A stretch of 64,000 nt of DNA from Rhodoferax sp. (lineage in GTDB: Bacteria; Pseudomonadota; Gammaproteobacteria; Burkholderiales; Burkholderiaceae_C): assembly GCA_024235935.1 (NCBI GenBank), contig JACKLL010000002.1, forward strand, positions 1 through 64,000, read 5' to 3'. The position numbers were made by a program, and so were the translations under genes. The notes under the pieces were generated by a model that saw nothing but the letters and a program-made list of their open reading frames with translations, ran no database searches and was not told the DNA's origin. Shown piece after piece: positions 48,644-57,843 of this stretch (positions within the stretch are counted from its first letter, which is position 1; the number at the start of each line of letters is the position of its first letter).

Positions 48644-50380
48644 TTATTCGTTGGTGACAGCGAGCACTTCTTCCAGAGAGGTCAGACCCTGCTTGACCTT
48701 GCGCAGTCCGGAGCGCCGCAATGAATCGACCCCTTCCCTGGCAGCCTGCTGGGCGATATCCAACGCGCTTCCGTCCTGCAGGATGATGCGCTGGATCTCT
48801 TCGGTGATCGGCATGACCTGGTAGATGCCGACACGGCCCTTGTAACCCCCATTGCACATGGAGCATCCGACTGGCCGGTAGGTGGTCCAGCTGCCGTCGA
48901 TTTCACTCTCCTTGAAGCCGGCGTCGATCAAGGCCTTGTTGGGGATGTCTGCATCCGCCTTGCAGTTGGTGCACAGTCGCCGGGCCAGTCGCTGCGCGGT
49001 GATCAGGATCACGCTCGATGCGATATTGAATGGCGCGATGCCCATGTTGCGCATCCGCGTCAGTGTGGTGGGGGCGTCGTTGGTGTGCAGAGTCGACAGC
49101 ACCAGGTGACCGGTCTGGGCCGCCTTGATGGCGATATCCGCCGTCTCCAGGTCGCGGATCTCGCCGACCATGATGATGTCCGGATCCTGGCGCAGGAAGG
49201 ACTTGAGCGCAGCTGCAAACGTCAGTCCCGCCTTGTCGTTCACATTGACCTGGTTGACACCCGGCAGGTTGATTTCCGACGGGTCCTCGGCGGTGGCGAT
49301 GTTGACCCCAGGCTTGTTCAGCAGGTTCAGGCAGGTATACAGCGAGACGGTCTTGCCCGAACCGGTGGGGCCGGTGACCAGGATCATGCCGTACGGGCGC
49401 CCGATCGCATCGAGCAGCCGCTGCTTCTCCACCGGCTCGTAGCCGAGCGCATCGACGCCGAGCTTGGCGCTGCTGGGGTCGAGAATCCGGATCACGATCT
49501 TCTCGCCGAACAGGGTCGGCAGGGTGCTCACGCGAAAATCGATGACCTTGTTGGGCCCGATCTTCAGCTTCATCTTGCCGTCCTGAGGCACCCGCTTCTC
49601 GGAGATGTCCATCTTGGAGATCACCTTGATGCGCGACGCCAGCTTGTCCTTGATGGCAATCGGCGGCGAGGCGATCTCGCGCAATTCGCCGTCGATCCGG
49701 AAGCGGACGCGGTAGGTGTGCTCGTAGGGCTCGAAATGCAGGTCGGAGGCGCGCATGCTGAATGCGTCGAGCAGCATCTTGTGCAGGAACTTGACCACCG
49801 GGGCGTCGTCGACTTCCGACGTCGACGCGGCTTGCTCGTTCTCCGACATGCCGTCTGCCGCAGCATCATCGAATTCGAATTCCCCGCCGATGATCTCTTC
49901 CATCGTCTCGGTCGTGGACGCGGCAGCGGCATCGACCAGCTTGAGGACCTTGTCGTACTCGGCAATGACCCAGTCCACGCCGAGCTGCGACGCAAACTTG
50001 ATTTTCTCGATCGCTTCCTGGTCGGACGGGTCTGCCGTTGCCACGGTCAGCCGGTTATTGCGCTTGCTCAGCACGATGACCCGGTAGGCCTGGCAGATCT
50101 TGGGGTCCAGCAGACCCTTGGGCAGGCGTTGCTGGTCAATGGCGTCGAGGTCGACCAGCGGCGCCGCATAGGCCGACGACATCGTGTGGGCGAGGTCGGA
50201 CGCCGAAACTGCGCCGGAACCCGTCAACTCCGCGATGAAGCTGGTTTTGCCGGACGATGCCTTGCGGTAGATGTCTTCCGCCGACTTTTGCCCGAGCTTG
50301 CCCGCGAGGATCAGGGCGCGGCCCAGACCGGGAAGGGCAATGGAGTTGTTATCGCGATTGGCTGTATCGACTGCGGACAT
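48644..50380 (-). CDS. pilB: Type IV pilus assembly ATPase PilB
   Basis: A 578-residue secretion ATPase that powers pilus extension. An amino-terminal MshEN-like region (1-150) is followed by a linker and the ATPase core: Walker A GPTGSGKT (337-344), Asp box and Walker B in DPDIIMVGEIRDLETADIAI, His box in STLHTNDAPTTL. A zinc tetracysteine motif (CTNC and CSMC) occurs near residues 465-510. The ATG at 50380 gives the Comamonadaceae-like start MSAVDTANRDN; an ATG at 50422 is the alternative. Confidence 0.95.
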   Translation of the reverse strand: MSAVDTANRDNNSIALPGLGRALILAGKLGQKSAEDIYRKASSGKTSFIAELTGSGAVSASDLAHTMSSAYAAPLVDLDAIDQQRLPKGLLDPKICQAYRVIVLSKRNNRLTVATADPSDQEAIEKIKFASQLGVDWVIAEYDKVLKLVDAAAASTTETMEEIIGGEFEFDDAAADGMSENEQAASTSEVDDAPVVKFLHKMLLDAFSMRASDLHFEPYEHTYRVRFRIDGELREIASPPIAIKDKLASRIKVISKMDISEKRVPQDGKMKLKIGPNKVIDFRVSTLPTLFGEKIVIRILDPSSAKLGVDALGYEPVEKQRLLDAIGRPYGMILVTGPTGSGKTVSLYTCLNLLNKPGVNIATAEDPSEINLPGVNQVNVNDKAGLTFAAALKSFLRQDPDIIMVGEIRDLETADIAIKAAQTGHLVLSTLHTNDAPTTLTRMRNMGIAPFNIASSVILITAQRLARRLCTNCKADADIPNKALIDAGFKESEIDGSWTTYRPVGCSMCNGGYKGRVGIYQVMPITEEIQRIILQDGSALDIAQQAAREGVDSLRRSGLRKVKQGLTSLEEVLAVTNE

Positions 50381-50501
50381 GGACTGAAAATGTACTACGG
50401 CGGGAGGCAATCGCCTAATCATCTCCGATTGCCCGATCGATGTAAATCGAAAGCGGGTCCATGCCACTTTGAAGGAGGTTGATTGACAACACTCGCAATC
50501 C

Positions 50502-50578
50502 TGGTCGGGGTGAGAGGATTCGAACCTCCGGCCTCTACGTCCCGAACGTAGCGCTCTACCAGGCTAAGCTACACCCCG
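50502..50578 (-). tRNA. tRNA-Pro (anticodon CGG)
   Basis: A 77-base cloverleaf on the minus strand: acceptor CGGGGTG paired with CACCCCG, D-arm AGCTTAGCCTGGTAGAGC, anticodon stem CTACG/CGTAG with the loop TTCGGGA (anticodon CGG), T-arm GGTTCGAATCC, and an encoded CCA end at 50504-50502. It sits between ispB and pilB. Confidence 0.95.
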
Positions 50579-50603
50579 ATCTCGGTCACACCACCTGATC
50601 GAA

Positions 50604-51605
50604 TCAGCTGTTGCGCTCCAAAAGTTGCGACGCCAAGTGTACCAAACAATCCGTGTGCGGCCCGCCCGGAAGTTGGCCTGCGGCGTCGATTGCGCGCTGC
50701 GCTTCTGCCGCCGCTGCATCGCGCGAATAGGTCAGCGCGCCGGTCTCGCGGACGATCGCCACGATCTGGTCGAGCAGGTCCACTGCGCCGGTCTCGATGG
50801 CGCCGGAAATCAGGGCCTTCTGTTCCGCGGTGCCCCGCTGCATGGCGCAGATCAGCGGCAGCGTGGTCTTGCCCTCGCGCAGGTCATCGCCCAGGTTCTT
50901 GCCCATCTTTTCGCTGTCGCCGGCGTAGTCCAGTACGTCGTCGATCACCTGGAAGGCCGTGCCCAGCGCCTGGCCGTAATCGGCGCATGCCTGCTCGAGG
51001 GCCGGTGAGGCACCTGCGAGGATGGCGCCCACCCGTGCGCTGGCTTCGAACAACTTGGCGGTCTTGGAGCGGATGACATGCAAATAGCCAGCGCTGTCGA
51101 GCGTGGCATCGTGCATGTTCATCAGTTGCTGGACTTCCCCTTCCGCGATGACGTTGGTCGCGTCCGCGAGGACCTCCATGATGCGCAGGTCCTTCGCGTC
51201 CACCATCATCTGGAAAGCGCGTGAGTACAGGAAGTCGCCCACCAGCACACTGGCCGGATTGCCGAAGGTCTCATTGGCGGTGGCGTTGCCGCGACGCAAG
51301 GCAGAGCCATCGACCACGTCGTCGTGCAGCAAGGTGGCGGTATGGATGAATTCGACGACGGCCGCCAGGTTGAATCTCTGCGCTTCCCGGTAGCCCAGGG
51401 CGCCGCAGGTCAGCAGCAGCAAGGCGGGCCGCAGGCGTTTGCCGCCAGCGCCGATGATGTAGCGGGACACCTGACCGACCAGCGGTACGCCGGACGTCAG
51501 TCGCTGGGTGATGACGGCGTCCACTTCGCGCATGTCCGCGGAAATGACGGACAAGCCGGGTGATGACGGATTGGCTGGGGCCTGCAAGGGGGGTGACTCG
51601 TTCAA
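50604..51605 (-). CDS. ispB: Octaprenyl/polyprenyl diphosphate synthase
   Basis: A long-chain trans-prenyltransferase of 333 residues that makes the ubiquinone side chain. The two aspartate-rich motifs are LLHDDVVDGS (first, residues 93-102) and FQVIDDVLDYAGD (second), and the GGKRLRPAL segment binds the substrate diphosphate. Start assignment is uncertain: TTG at 51605 lies 9 bases after TATAAT and keeps the conserved lead VISADMREVDAV; ATG at 51533 would remove 24 residues. Confidence 0.9.
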   Translation of the reverse strand: MNESPPLQAPANPSSPGLSVISADMREVDAVITQRLTSGVPLVGQVSRYIIGAGGKRLRPALLLLTCGALGYREAQRFNLAAVVEFIHTATLLHDDVVDGSALRRGNATANETFGNPASVLVGDFLYSRAFQMMVDAKDLRIMEVLADATNVIAEGEVQQLMNMHDATLDSAGYLHVIRSKTAKLFEASARVGAILAGASPALEQACADYGQALGTAFQVIDDVLDYAGDSEKMGKNLGDDLREGKTTLPLICAMQRGTAEQKALISGAIETGAVDLLDQIVAIVRETGALTYSRDAAAAEAQRAIDAAGQLPGGPHTDCLVHLASQLLERNS

Positions 51606-51614
51606 GGTGTGGCG

Positions 51615-51620
51615 ATTATA
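51615..51620 (-). promoter_or_regulatory. Consensus -10 box (TATAAT) of ispB
   Basis: A perfect TATAAT on the minus strand, 9 bases before the TTG start of ispB. No good -35 box is seen at the usual distance. The resulting leader would be only about 3 bases. Confidence 0.5.
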
Positions 51621-51661
51621 GGAAGCGGGCAGGCAGAATTGCGCCAGGCGCAAACAAAGCC

Positions 51662-51691
51662 TTGCCGAGTTCTTGGTGGGTGTGCTATGCT
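51662..51691 (+). promoter_or_regulatory. Candidate sigma-70 promoter of rplU-rpmA
   Basis: TTGCCG (51662-51667) and TATGCT (51686-51691) with an 18-base spacer. The leader to rplU would be about 65 bases, typical for ribosomal-protein operons. It is divergent to and partly backed by the ispB promoter. Confidence 0.5.
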
Positions 51692-51763
51692 CTTGGGCTG
51701 CGCGGAATTCCGTCTGCGCAGCTATGCAAGAGTCAAGAGAGACTTGAGATTGAAGAGGTCAAC

Positions 51764-52075
51764 ATGTACGCGGTCATAAAAACCGGTGGCAAGCAATATC
51801 GGGTTGCTGCCGGCGAAAAAATTAAAGTAGAACAGATTGCTGCGGATGTAGGCCAGGAAATCGTCATCGACCAGGTTCTGGCCGTCGGAAACGGCGCTGA
51901 AATCAAGGTTGGTACGCCCCTGGTATCCGGCGCAACAGTTACAGCCACGGTTCTGGCACACGGCAAACACGAAAAAGTGACCATCTTCAAGATGCGCCGT
52001 CGCAAGCACTATCAAAAACGTCAAGGTCATCGCCAGCAGTTCACCGAACTGCAAATCGGCGCGATTGCCGCCTGA
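51764..52075 (+). CDS. rplU: 50S ribosomal protein L21
   Basis: A 103-residue L21 beginning MYAVIKTGGKQYRV, with the family block FKMRRRKHYQKRQGHRQ near the carboxy terminus that contacts 23S rRNA. GAAGAGG precedes the ATG at 51764. First gene of rplU-rpmA. Confidence 0.98.
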   Translation: MYAVIKTGGKQYRVAAGEKIKVEQIAADVGQEIVIDQVLAVGNGAEIKVGTPLVSGATVTATVLAHGKHEKVTIFKMRRRKHYQKRQGHRQQFTELQIGAIAA

Positions 52076-52125
52076 TGACCCCTTGAAACCGGAACTTCCT
52101 GTTTCAGACTGACTGGAGAAGATAA

Positions 52126-52383
52126 ATGGCACAGAAAAAAGGCGGCGGCTCAACGCGAAACGGGCGCGATTCCAAGCCCAAGATGCTGGGTGTGAAGAAG
52201 TTCGGCGGAGAAGTGATCTCTGCAGGCGCGATCATCGTGCGTCAGCGCGGCACCAAATTCCACCCCGGCACCAATGTCGGCTGCGGCAAGGATCACACCT
52301 TGTATGCTCTGGTGGACGGCAAGGTGTCGTTCGCGGTCAAGGGTGCGATGAACAAGCACACGGTGAACGTGACAACGGCCTGA
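52126..52383 (+). CDS. rpmA: 50S ribosomal protein L27
   Basis: An 85-residue L27 that lies near the peptidyl-transferase centre. The amino terminus MAQKKGGGSTRNGRDS is the uncleaved gammaproteobacterial/betaproteobacterial type, without the cleavable extension found in Firmicutes. A strong terminator follows 21 bases after the stop. Confidence 0.98.
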   Translation: MAQKKGGGSTRNGRDSKPKMLGVKKFGGEVISAGAIIVRQRGTKFHPGTNVGCGKDHTLYALVDGKVSFAVKGAMNKHTVNVTTA

Positions 52384-52403
52384 TCCGGCTGTCTTCCGAC
52401 ACG

Positions 52404-52430
52404 AAACCCTGCGCCACGCGCAGGGTTTTT
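52404..52430 (+). terminator. Intrinsic terminator of rplU-rpmA
   Basis: A perfect 11-base-pair stem, AAACCCTGCGC (52404-52414) and GCGCAGGGTTT (52418-52428), with a 3-base loop CAC and a run of T (52426-52430). obgE therefore probably needs its own promoter or read-through. Confidence 0.9.
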
Positions 52431-52533
52431 CGTTTATAAGGTCTGATTCCCCCGCAAGATGCAGCGCACGCCGGTCTGGACGGTTGCGACACTGTGAATT
52501 GCGCGGAATCCAGGTGCAGCTGAAGCGATTGCC

Positions 52534-53604
52534 ATGAAATTTGTTGACGAAGCCTATATCGACGTTTCCGCCGGAGACGGAGGGGCGGGCTGCGTCTCGT
52601 TCCGGCATGAGAAATACAAGGAGTTCGGCGGCCCCAATGGCGGGGACGGTGGCCGTGGCGGTCACGTGTTTGCCGTGGCGGATGTCGGCCTCAATACCCT
52701 GGTGGATTTTCGCTACTCCCGTCGGCATGACGCCAAGCGCGGTCAGCATGGCATGGGGTCGGACATGTTCGGTGCGGCAGGCGAGGACATCACTTTGCGC
52801 ATGCCGGTTGGTACGGTGATCTCGGATGCCGAGACCGGCGAAGTCCTGTACGAACTGCTGACGCCTGGCGAGGTCATCACGATCGCAAAGGGTGGTGACG
52901 GTGGCTTCGGCAACATGCGGTTCAAGAGCGCCATCAACCGCGCGCCGCGCCAGAAGACGCCCGGATGGCCTGGCGAGAAGAAGAGCCTGAAGCTGGAGCT
53001 CAAGGTGCTGGCCGATGTCGGTCTGCTGGGCATGCCCAATGCAGGCAAATCGACCCTGATCTCCGCGATCTCCAACGCGCGCCCCCGTATTGCCGACTAT
53101 CCGTTCACGACGCTGCATCCGAACCTGGGCGTGGTGCGGGTCGGCCCTTCGCAGAGTTTCGTCGTTGCGGATCTGCCCGGACTGATCGAAGGCGCATCCG
53201 ATGGCGCGGGTCTGGGACACCTGTTCCTGCGCCATCTGCAGCGCACCCGTCTGCTGCTGCATGTCGTCGACATGGCGCCGTTCGACGACAGCATCGACAA
53301 CGTGGCCCAGGCCAAGGCGATCGTCAACGAACTGAAGAAATACGATCCGAAGCTGTACCGCAAGCCGCGCTGGCTGGTGCTCAACAAGCTGGACATGGTG
53401 CCCGAGGACAAACGCGCCGAACTGGTCGCGACCTTTGTGCGCCGAATGCGGTTCAAGGGCCCGGTATTCGAGATCTCCGCGCTGACGCGTGAAGGCTGCG
53501 AGGGACTGGTCCAGGCGGTCTACAACCAGGTCAAGAAGCAGCAGGCGACGGAAGTGGTCGTGCCGGTCGTGGATCCGCGATTCACCAGCGACCCGTCGGC
53601 CTGA
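52534..53604 (+). CDS. obgE: GTPase ObgE/CgtA
   Basis: A 356-residue Obg GTPase acting in 50S ribosome maturation and stress response. The amino-terminal glycine-rich Obg fold (residues 1-158, GGDGGRGGHVFAVAD) is followed by the G domain: G1 GMPNAGKST near 166, DLPGLIEGA (G3) and NKLDMV (G4). The acidic carboxy tail of E. coli ObgE is mostly missing, as in many betaproteobacteria. It lies 150 bases behind rpmA. Confidence 0.97.
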   Translation: MKFVDEAYIDVSAGDGGAGCVSFRHEKYKEFGGPNGGDGGRGGHVFAVADVGLNTLVDFRYSRRHDAKRGQHGMGSDMFGAAGEDITLRMPVGTVISDAETGEVLYELLTPGEVITIAKGGDGGFGNMRFKSAINRAPRQKTPGWPGEKKSLKLELKVLADVGLLGMPNAGKSTLISAISNARPRIADYPFTTLHPNLGVVRVGPSQSFVVADLPGLIEGASDGAGLGHLFLRHLQRTRLLLHVVDMAPFDDSIDNVAQAKAIVNELKKYDPKLYRKPRWLVLNKLDMVPEDKRAELVATFVRRMRFKGPVFEISALTREGCEGLVQAVYNQVKKQQATEVVVPVVDPRFTSDPSA

Positions 53605-53665
53605 GGCCTGCCCCCATCCCGTTCCCACCGGTTCTCGCGAACTGTGCGATGCACCTCCTGAAAAG

Positions 53666-54802
53666 ATGAGCAAAGTTGTCACGCCAACCGTGATGCGTCA
53701 GGCCCGACGCATCGTTGTCAAAGTCGGCTCCAGTCTGGTCACCAATGATGGTCGCGGACTGGATGAAGAGGCGATTGGCGAGTGGTGTCGCCAACTCGCG
53801 TCGCTGGTTCATGAGCGTCGCGAGGTTGTCATGGTGTCCAGCGGGGCCATCGCCGAAGGCATGAAGCGGCTCGGCTGGAGGACCCGCCCGCATGAGGTGC
53901 ATGAATTGCAGGCCGCGGCTGCGGTCGGACAAATGGGCCTGGCCCAGATGTACGAGACCAAGCTGCGCGCGCAAGGCCTGGGCAGTGCGCAGGTGCTGCT
54001 CACCCATGCCGACCTTGCCGATCGGGAGCGCTACCTCAATGCCCGATCGACCCTGTTGACCCTGCTCAAGCTGGGTATCGTGCCAGTCATCAACGAGAAC
54101 GACACCGTCGTCAACGACGAGATCAAGTTCGGCGACAACGACACGCTGGGCGCCTTGGTCGCCAACCTGGTGGAGGCAGATCTGCTGGTCATCCTCACGG
54201 ACCAGAAGGGCCTGTACACGGCAGACCCGCGCAAGGACCCTGGGGCGCAATTCGTGCACGAGGCCAAGGCGGGCGACCCCGCACTGGAACTGATGGCCGG
54301 CGGTGCCGGATCCAGCCTGGGCCGCGGTGGCATGATCACCAAGATTCTGGCGGCGCGCAGGGCCGCCGGCTCAGGCGCATCCACCGTCATTGCCTGGGGT
54401 CGGGAACCGGATGTGCTGCGTCGCCTGATCGGAGGCGAGGCCATCGGGACGCTGCTGGTGGCACAGACCCAGAAAACGCAGGCGCGCAAGCAGTGGATTG
54501 CCGACCACCTGCAGATGCGGGGTTCTGTCACCGTCGATGCCGGCGCAGTGACCAAGCTGCGCGACGAAGGCAAGAGCCTGCTGCCGATCGGCATGGTCAG
54601 CGTCACCGGCGAGTTTTCGCGCGGTGATGTCATAGCGGTCAGGGAAATGTCGGGTATCGAGATTGCGCGTGGCCTGGCCAACTATTCCAGCTTCGAAGCC
54701 CGGCTGATCTGTCGCAAGCCGTCCCATGCGCTGGAGGGCCTGCTGGGTTATGTGGCCGAGCCAGAGATGCTGCACCGCGACAATCTGGTGATTACCCGCT
54801 GA
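53666..54802 (+). CDS. proB: Glutamate 5-kinase
   Basis: A 378-residue ProB catalysing the first step of proline synthesis. The amino-acid kinase domain shows RRIVVKVGSSLVTN, VSSGAIAEGMKRLG, PVINENDTV and GRGGMITKILAA; the carboxy-terminal PUA domain (about residues 285-370) ends the protein, as in E. coli. proA is not adjacent. ATG at 53666 follows AAAAG; 61 bases separate it from obgE. Confidence 0.96.
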   Translation: MSKVVTPTVMRQARRIVVKVGSSLVTNDGRGLDEEAIGEWCRQLASLVHERREVVMVSSGAIAEGMKRLGWRTRPHEVHELQAAAAVGQMGLAQMYETKLRAQGLGSAQVLLTHADLADRERYLNARSTLLTLLKLGIVPVINENDTVVNDEIKFGDNDTLGALVANLVEADLLVILTDQKGLYTADPRKDPGAQFVHEAKAGDPALELMAGGAGSSLGRGGMITKILAARRAAGSGASTVIAWGREPDVLRRLIGGEAIGTLLVAQTQKTQARKQWIADHLQMRGSVTVDAGAVTKLRDEGKSLLPIGMVSVTGEFSRGDVIAVREMSGIEIARGLANYSSFEARLICRKPSHALEGLLGYVAEPEMLHRDNLVITR

Positions 54803-54880
54803 GCCTGGCGCGGGCAAGAAAGCACCATGCCACGGGCGCGCTGCATGGTCAGGCGCGCCTGCATCGTTGCGGCAAGGCGA

Positions 54881-55384
54881 TCACTTCTGCATGCCGTCGA
54901 ATCGTGACTGCTTCAGCTTGCGAATGATGGCGGTCGTGGAACTGGCCGTTGCCGCACGCCCATCGCAGGCGCCCTGGCGTGCCAGCGCCAGCGCATGCAT
55001 GGAGCGCTGGTTGCCATTGAGCGGCAACCATTCGGCGTTCTCCACCGGGTTCCATTTGCCGTCACTGCCGAAGCGGGCATAGGTCTTGACTTCGCCCTTG
55101 AGACACCAGATGCCTTCGAACATGGCATTGACATTGCCACTTTGCGATACCGCCACCACGACATAGCGAACGACGCCGTCCGTGCCGATGCTCAGGCTGT
55201 CGGGATCGACGCCAACCTTGACGGAGACATAACGCGGCATGTCGAGCGGCACCAGGCGGTCGACGCTGAACCGGGCAGGCGGCGCCACTTCCAGCTCTTT
55301 CCAGTCAGGATCGAGGTCGGCGATCTGCGACCAGGCATTGCCCGCCAGGAGCAGGCATGCTGCAAGAATCACACTAACGCGCAT
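54881..55384 (-). CDS. CNP1-like family exported protein
   Basis: A 167-residue protein with a signal peptide (about residues 1-20, ending NAWS-QIADLD) and a mature domain of the CNP1-like family, with blocks LDPDWKELEVAPP, YVSVKVGVDPDSLSIG and GIWCLKGEVKTYARFG. Function unknown; the family takes its name from a cryptic neisserial protein. It overlaps the end of rppH by 11 bases and is probably transcribed with it, as in other Burkholderiales. Confidence 0.82.
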   Translation of the reverse strand: MRVSVILAACLLLAGNAWSQIADLDPDWKELEVAPPARFSVDRLVPLDMPRYVSVKVGVDPDSLSIGTDGVVRYVVVAVSQSGNVNAMFEGIWCLKGEVKTYARFGSDGKWNPVENAEWLPLNGNQRSMHALALARQGACDGRAATASSTTAIIRKLKQSRFDGMQK

Positions 55385-56015
55385 GCGGATCTCCGGACTC
55401 GTCGACAACGGAATTGGTCTGTGGGTCGGGCTCGAAACTCGCGCCCGGTGGCAATGCAAACGAGGCCCCCGGGGGGCCGTCGGACTGCAGGTCGTGGTCA
55501 CGGGCACGGCTACCGCTGCGCAGGTAGCGGTTGCGCACGTCGTGGCGCGGCAGGAATCGCGCCAGCTCGGTCAGGGCCATTTCGTAGACGCCACGCTTGA
55601 ACTCGACCACCATATCCAGTGGCACCCAGTAGTCGTTCCAGCGCCAGGCATCGAACTCGGGGTGGTCCGTGGCGCGCAGGTTCAACTGCCAGTCATAGCC
55701 GGTCAGCTGCAAAAGGAACCAGATCTGCTTTTGCCCCTTGTAGTGGCCGCGCGCATCGCGTCGTATGAATCGGTCAGGCACCTCATAACGCAACCAGTCC
55801 CGGGTACGGGCGACGACACAGACATGCTCCGGGTGGAGTCCCACTTCCTCGTGCAGTTCGCGGTACATGGCCTGCTCGGGGGTCTCCCCCCGGTCAATGC
55901 CACCCTGCGGAAACTGCCAAGAGTGGGTGCGAATGCGCTTGCCCCAGAATACCTGGTTCCTCTGGTTGAGCAGAACGATGCCGACATTGGGCCGAAATCC
56001 GTCCCGGTCAAGCAT
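55374..56015 (-). CDS. rppH: RNA pyrophosphohydrolase
   Basis: A 213-residue RppH that removes pyrophosphate from the 5' end of mRNAs and so starts their decay. The amino terminus MLDRDGFRPNVGIVLLN and the Nudix box (residues 38-60, with GGIDRGET and RELHEEVG) are typical, as is the WRWNDYWVPLD segment. The carboxy terminus is about 35 residues longer than in E. coli and low in complexity. ATG at 56015; TTG two codons upstream is unlikely. Divergent from proS. Confidence 0.95.
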   Translation of the reverse strand: MLDRDGFRPNVGIVLLNQRNQVFWGKRIRTHSWQFPQGGIDRGETPEQAMYRELHEEVGLHPEHVCVVARTRDWLRYEVPDRFIRRDARGHYKGQKQIWFLLQLTGYDWQLNLRATDHPEFDAWRWNDYWVPLDMVVEFKRGVYEMALTELARFLPRHDVRNRYLRSGSRARDHDLQSDGPPGASFALPPGASFEPDPQTNSVVDESGDPHAR

Positions 56016-56097
56016 AATCAAACCCCAATTTTCTAACTGAGACCATTATGCCCGGCAAGCGGCGCGTGGCAAAGGTCTCTGCCTTGTTTCAAGCCCC

Positions 56098-57843
56098 ATG
56101 AAAGCCTCCCGATTTTTCATCTCCACCCTGAAGGAAGCGCCAGCCGATGCAGAGGTCGCCAGCCACAAGCTGATGATGCGTGCCGGTCTGATCAAGAAGC
56201 TCGGCGCCGGCATTTACACCTACATGCCGATGGGCCTGCGCGTCATCCGCAAGGTCGAGGCCATCGTGCGCGAGGAGATGAACCGCGCCGGCGCCGTCGA
56301 GCTGTCGATGCCGGTGGTGCAACCGGCCGAACTGTGGCAGGAGACCGGCCGCTTCGCCAAGATGGGCCCCGAGCTCTTGCGCATCCAGGATCGGCATGCG
56401 CGTGACTATGTCGTGCAACCCACCAGCGAGGAAGTGGTGACCGACATCGTGCGCCAGGAGATCCGCAGCTACAAGCAGTTGCCGCGTAACTTCTATCAGA
56501 TCCAAACCAAGTTCCGGGACGAGCGCAGGCCCCGTTTCGGGCTGATGCGTGGGCGCGAGTTCACGATGAAGGATGCCTACAGCTTCGACCAGGACGTCGC
56601 CAGCGCCAAGGCCAGCTACCAGACCATGGCGCTGGCCTATCGGCGTATCTTCGACCGCTTCGGACTGCAGTACCGTGCGGTAGCGGCAGACAGCGGTGCG
56701 ATCGGCGGCGACCTGAGCGAGGAGTTCCAGGTCATTGCGGCCACTGGCGAAGACGCCATCGTCTACTGCCCGGGCAGCGACTATGCCGCCAACATGGAGA
56801 AAGCCGAAGCCCTGGCGCCCAGCCAGCCGCGGCCGGTCCCTGGCGAGGCGCTGGCCAAGACCGCCACGCCCGGCAAGAGTACCTGTGCAGATGTGGCCCA
56901 GTACCTGGGTGTTCCGCTACAGCAGACGGTCAAGTCCCTGGTGGTGACGACGGAGGCGCTGGATGACGCCGGAAATGTCGCCAAGACGCAGGTCTGGCTG
57001 CTCCTGCTGCGGGGTGATCACGAGCTCAACGAGGTCAAGGCCAACAAGGTGCCGGGCCTGGAGTCCGGCTTCCGGTTTTCGACCCTGCAGGAGATCGATG
57101 ATCACTTCGGCTGCAAGCCGGGCTACCTGGGACTGATCAATATGCGCAAGCCGGTGCGGGTGGTGGTCGATCGCGAGGTGGCCGTCATGCACGACTGGAT
57201 CTGCGGCGCCAACGAACCCGACTACCACTACACCGGCGTCAACTGGGGCCGTGACCTGCCCGAGCCGGACCTGGTAGCAGATCTGCGCAACGTCGTTGCC
57301 GGCGATCCCTCGCCCGATGGCCAGGGCGTGCTGGCGATCGAGCGTGGCATCGAGGTCGGCCATGTGTTCTACCTGGGTACCAAGTACAGCCGCGCGATGA
57401 ACGCAACCTTCCTCGACGCCAATGGAAAGCCGCAGTTCCACGAAATGGGCTGCTACGGCATCGGCATCACGCGTCTGCCGGCGGCCGCCATCGAACAGAA
57501 CCATGACGAGCGCGGCATCATCTGGCCGGACGCGCTGGCGCCGTTCACCGTGGTGGTCTGCCCGATCGGACCGGACCGCAGTCCGGAGGTCAAGGCGGCC
57601 GCCGAGACGCTTTACGCGCAACTGCTGCAGGCGGGTGTGGACGTGATCCTGGATGATCGCGGCGAGCGCCCCGGCGCCATGTTTGCCGATTGGGAGTTGA
57701 TCGGCGTGCCGCATCGTGTCACCATTGGCGATCGCGGCCTCAAGGACGGGCAGGTCGAGTACCAGCACCGCAGGGATGCGACGGCCACCAAGGTTTCCGT
57801 CGATGAGATCCTGGGCTTCGTGACTTCCAGATTGGAGAAATGA
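56098..57843 (+). CDS. proS: Prolyl-tRNA synthetase
   Basis: A 581-residue bacterial-type class II prolyl-tRNA synthetase. Motif 1 lies around MNRAGAVELSMPVVQPAELW, motif 2 includes KFRDERRPRFGLMRGREFTMKDAY, motif 3 contains GCYGIGITRL near residue 450; the large insertion between motifs 2 and 3 (about 225-400) is the editing domain that clears Ala-tRNA-Pro. The anticodon-binding domain ends the protein. Overlaps the next gene by 4 bases. Confidence 0.97.
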   Translation: MKASRFFISTLKEAPADAEVASHKLMMRAGLIKKLGAGIYTYMPMGLRVIRKVEAIVREEMNRAGAVELSMPVVQPAELWQETGRFAKMGPELLRIQDRHARDYVVQPTSEEVVTDIVRQEIRSYKQLPRNFYQIQTKFRDERRPRFGLMRGREFTMKDAYSFDQDVASAKASYQTMALAYRRIFDRFGLQYRAVAADSGAIGGDLSEEFQVIAATGEDAIVYCPGSDYAANMEKAEALAPSQPRPVPGEALAKTATPGKSTCADVAQYLGVPLQQTVKSLVVTTEALDDAGNVAKTQVWLLLLRGDHELNEVKANKVPGLESGFRFSTLQEIDDHFGCKPGYLGLINMRKPVRVVVDREVAVMHDWICGANEPDYHYTGVNWGRDLPEPDLVADLRNVVAGDPSPDGQGVLAIERGIEVGHVFYLGTKYSRAMNATFLDANGKPQFHEMGCYGIGITRLPAAAIEQNHDERGIIWPDALAPFTVVVCPIGPDRSPEVKAAAETLYAQLLQAGVDVILDDRGERPGAMFADWELIGVPHRVTIGDRGLKDGQVEYQHRRDATATKVSVDEILGFVTSRLEK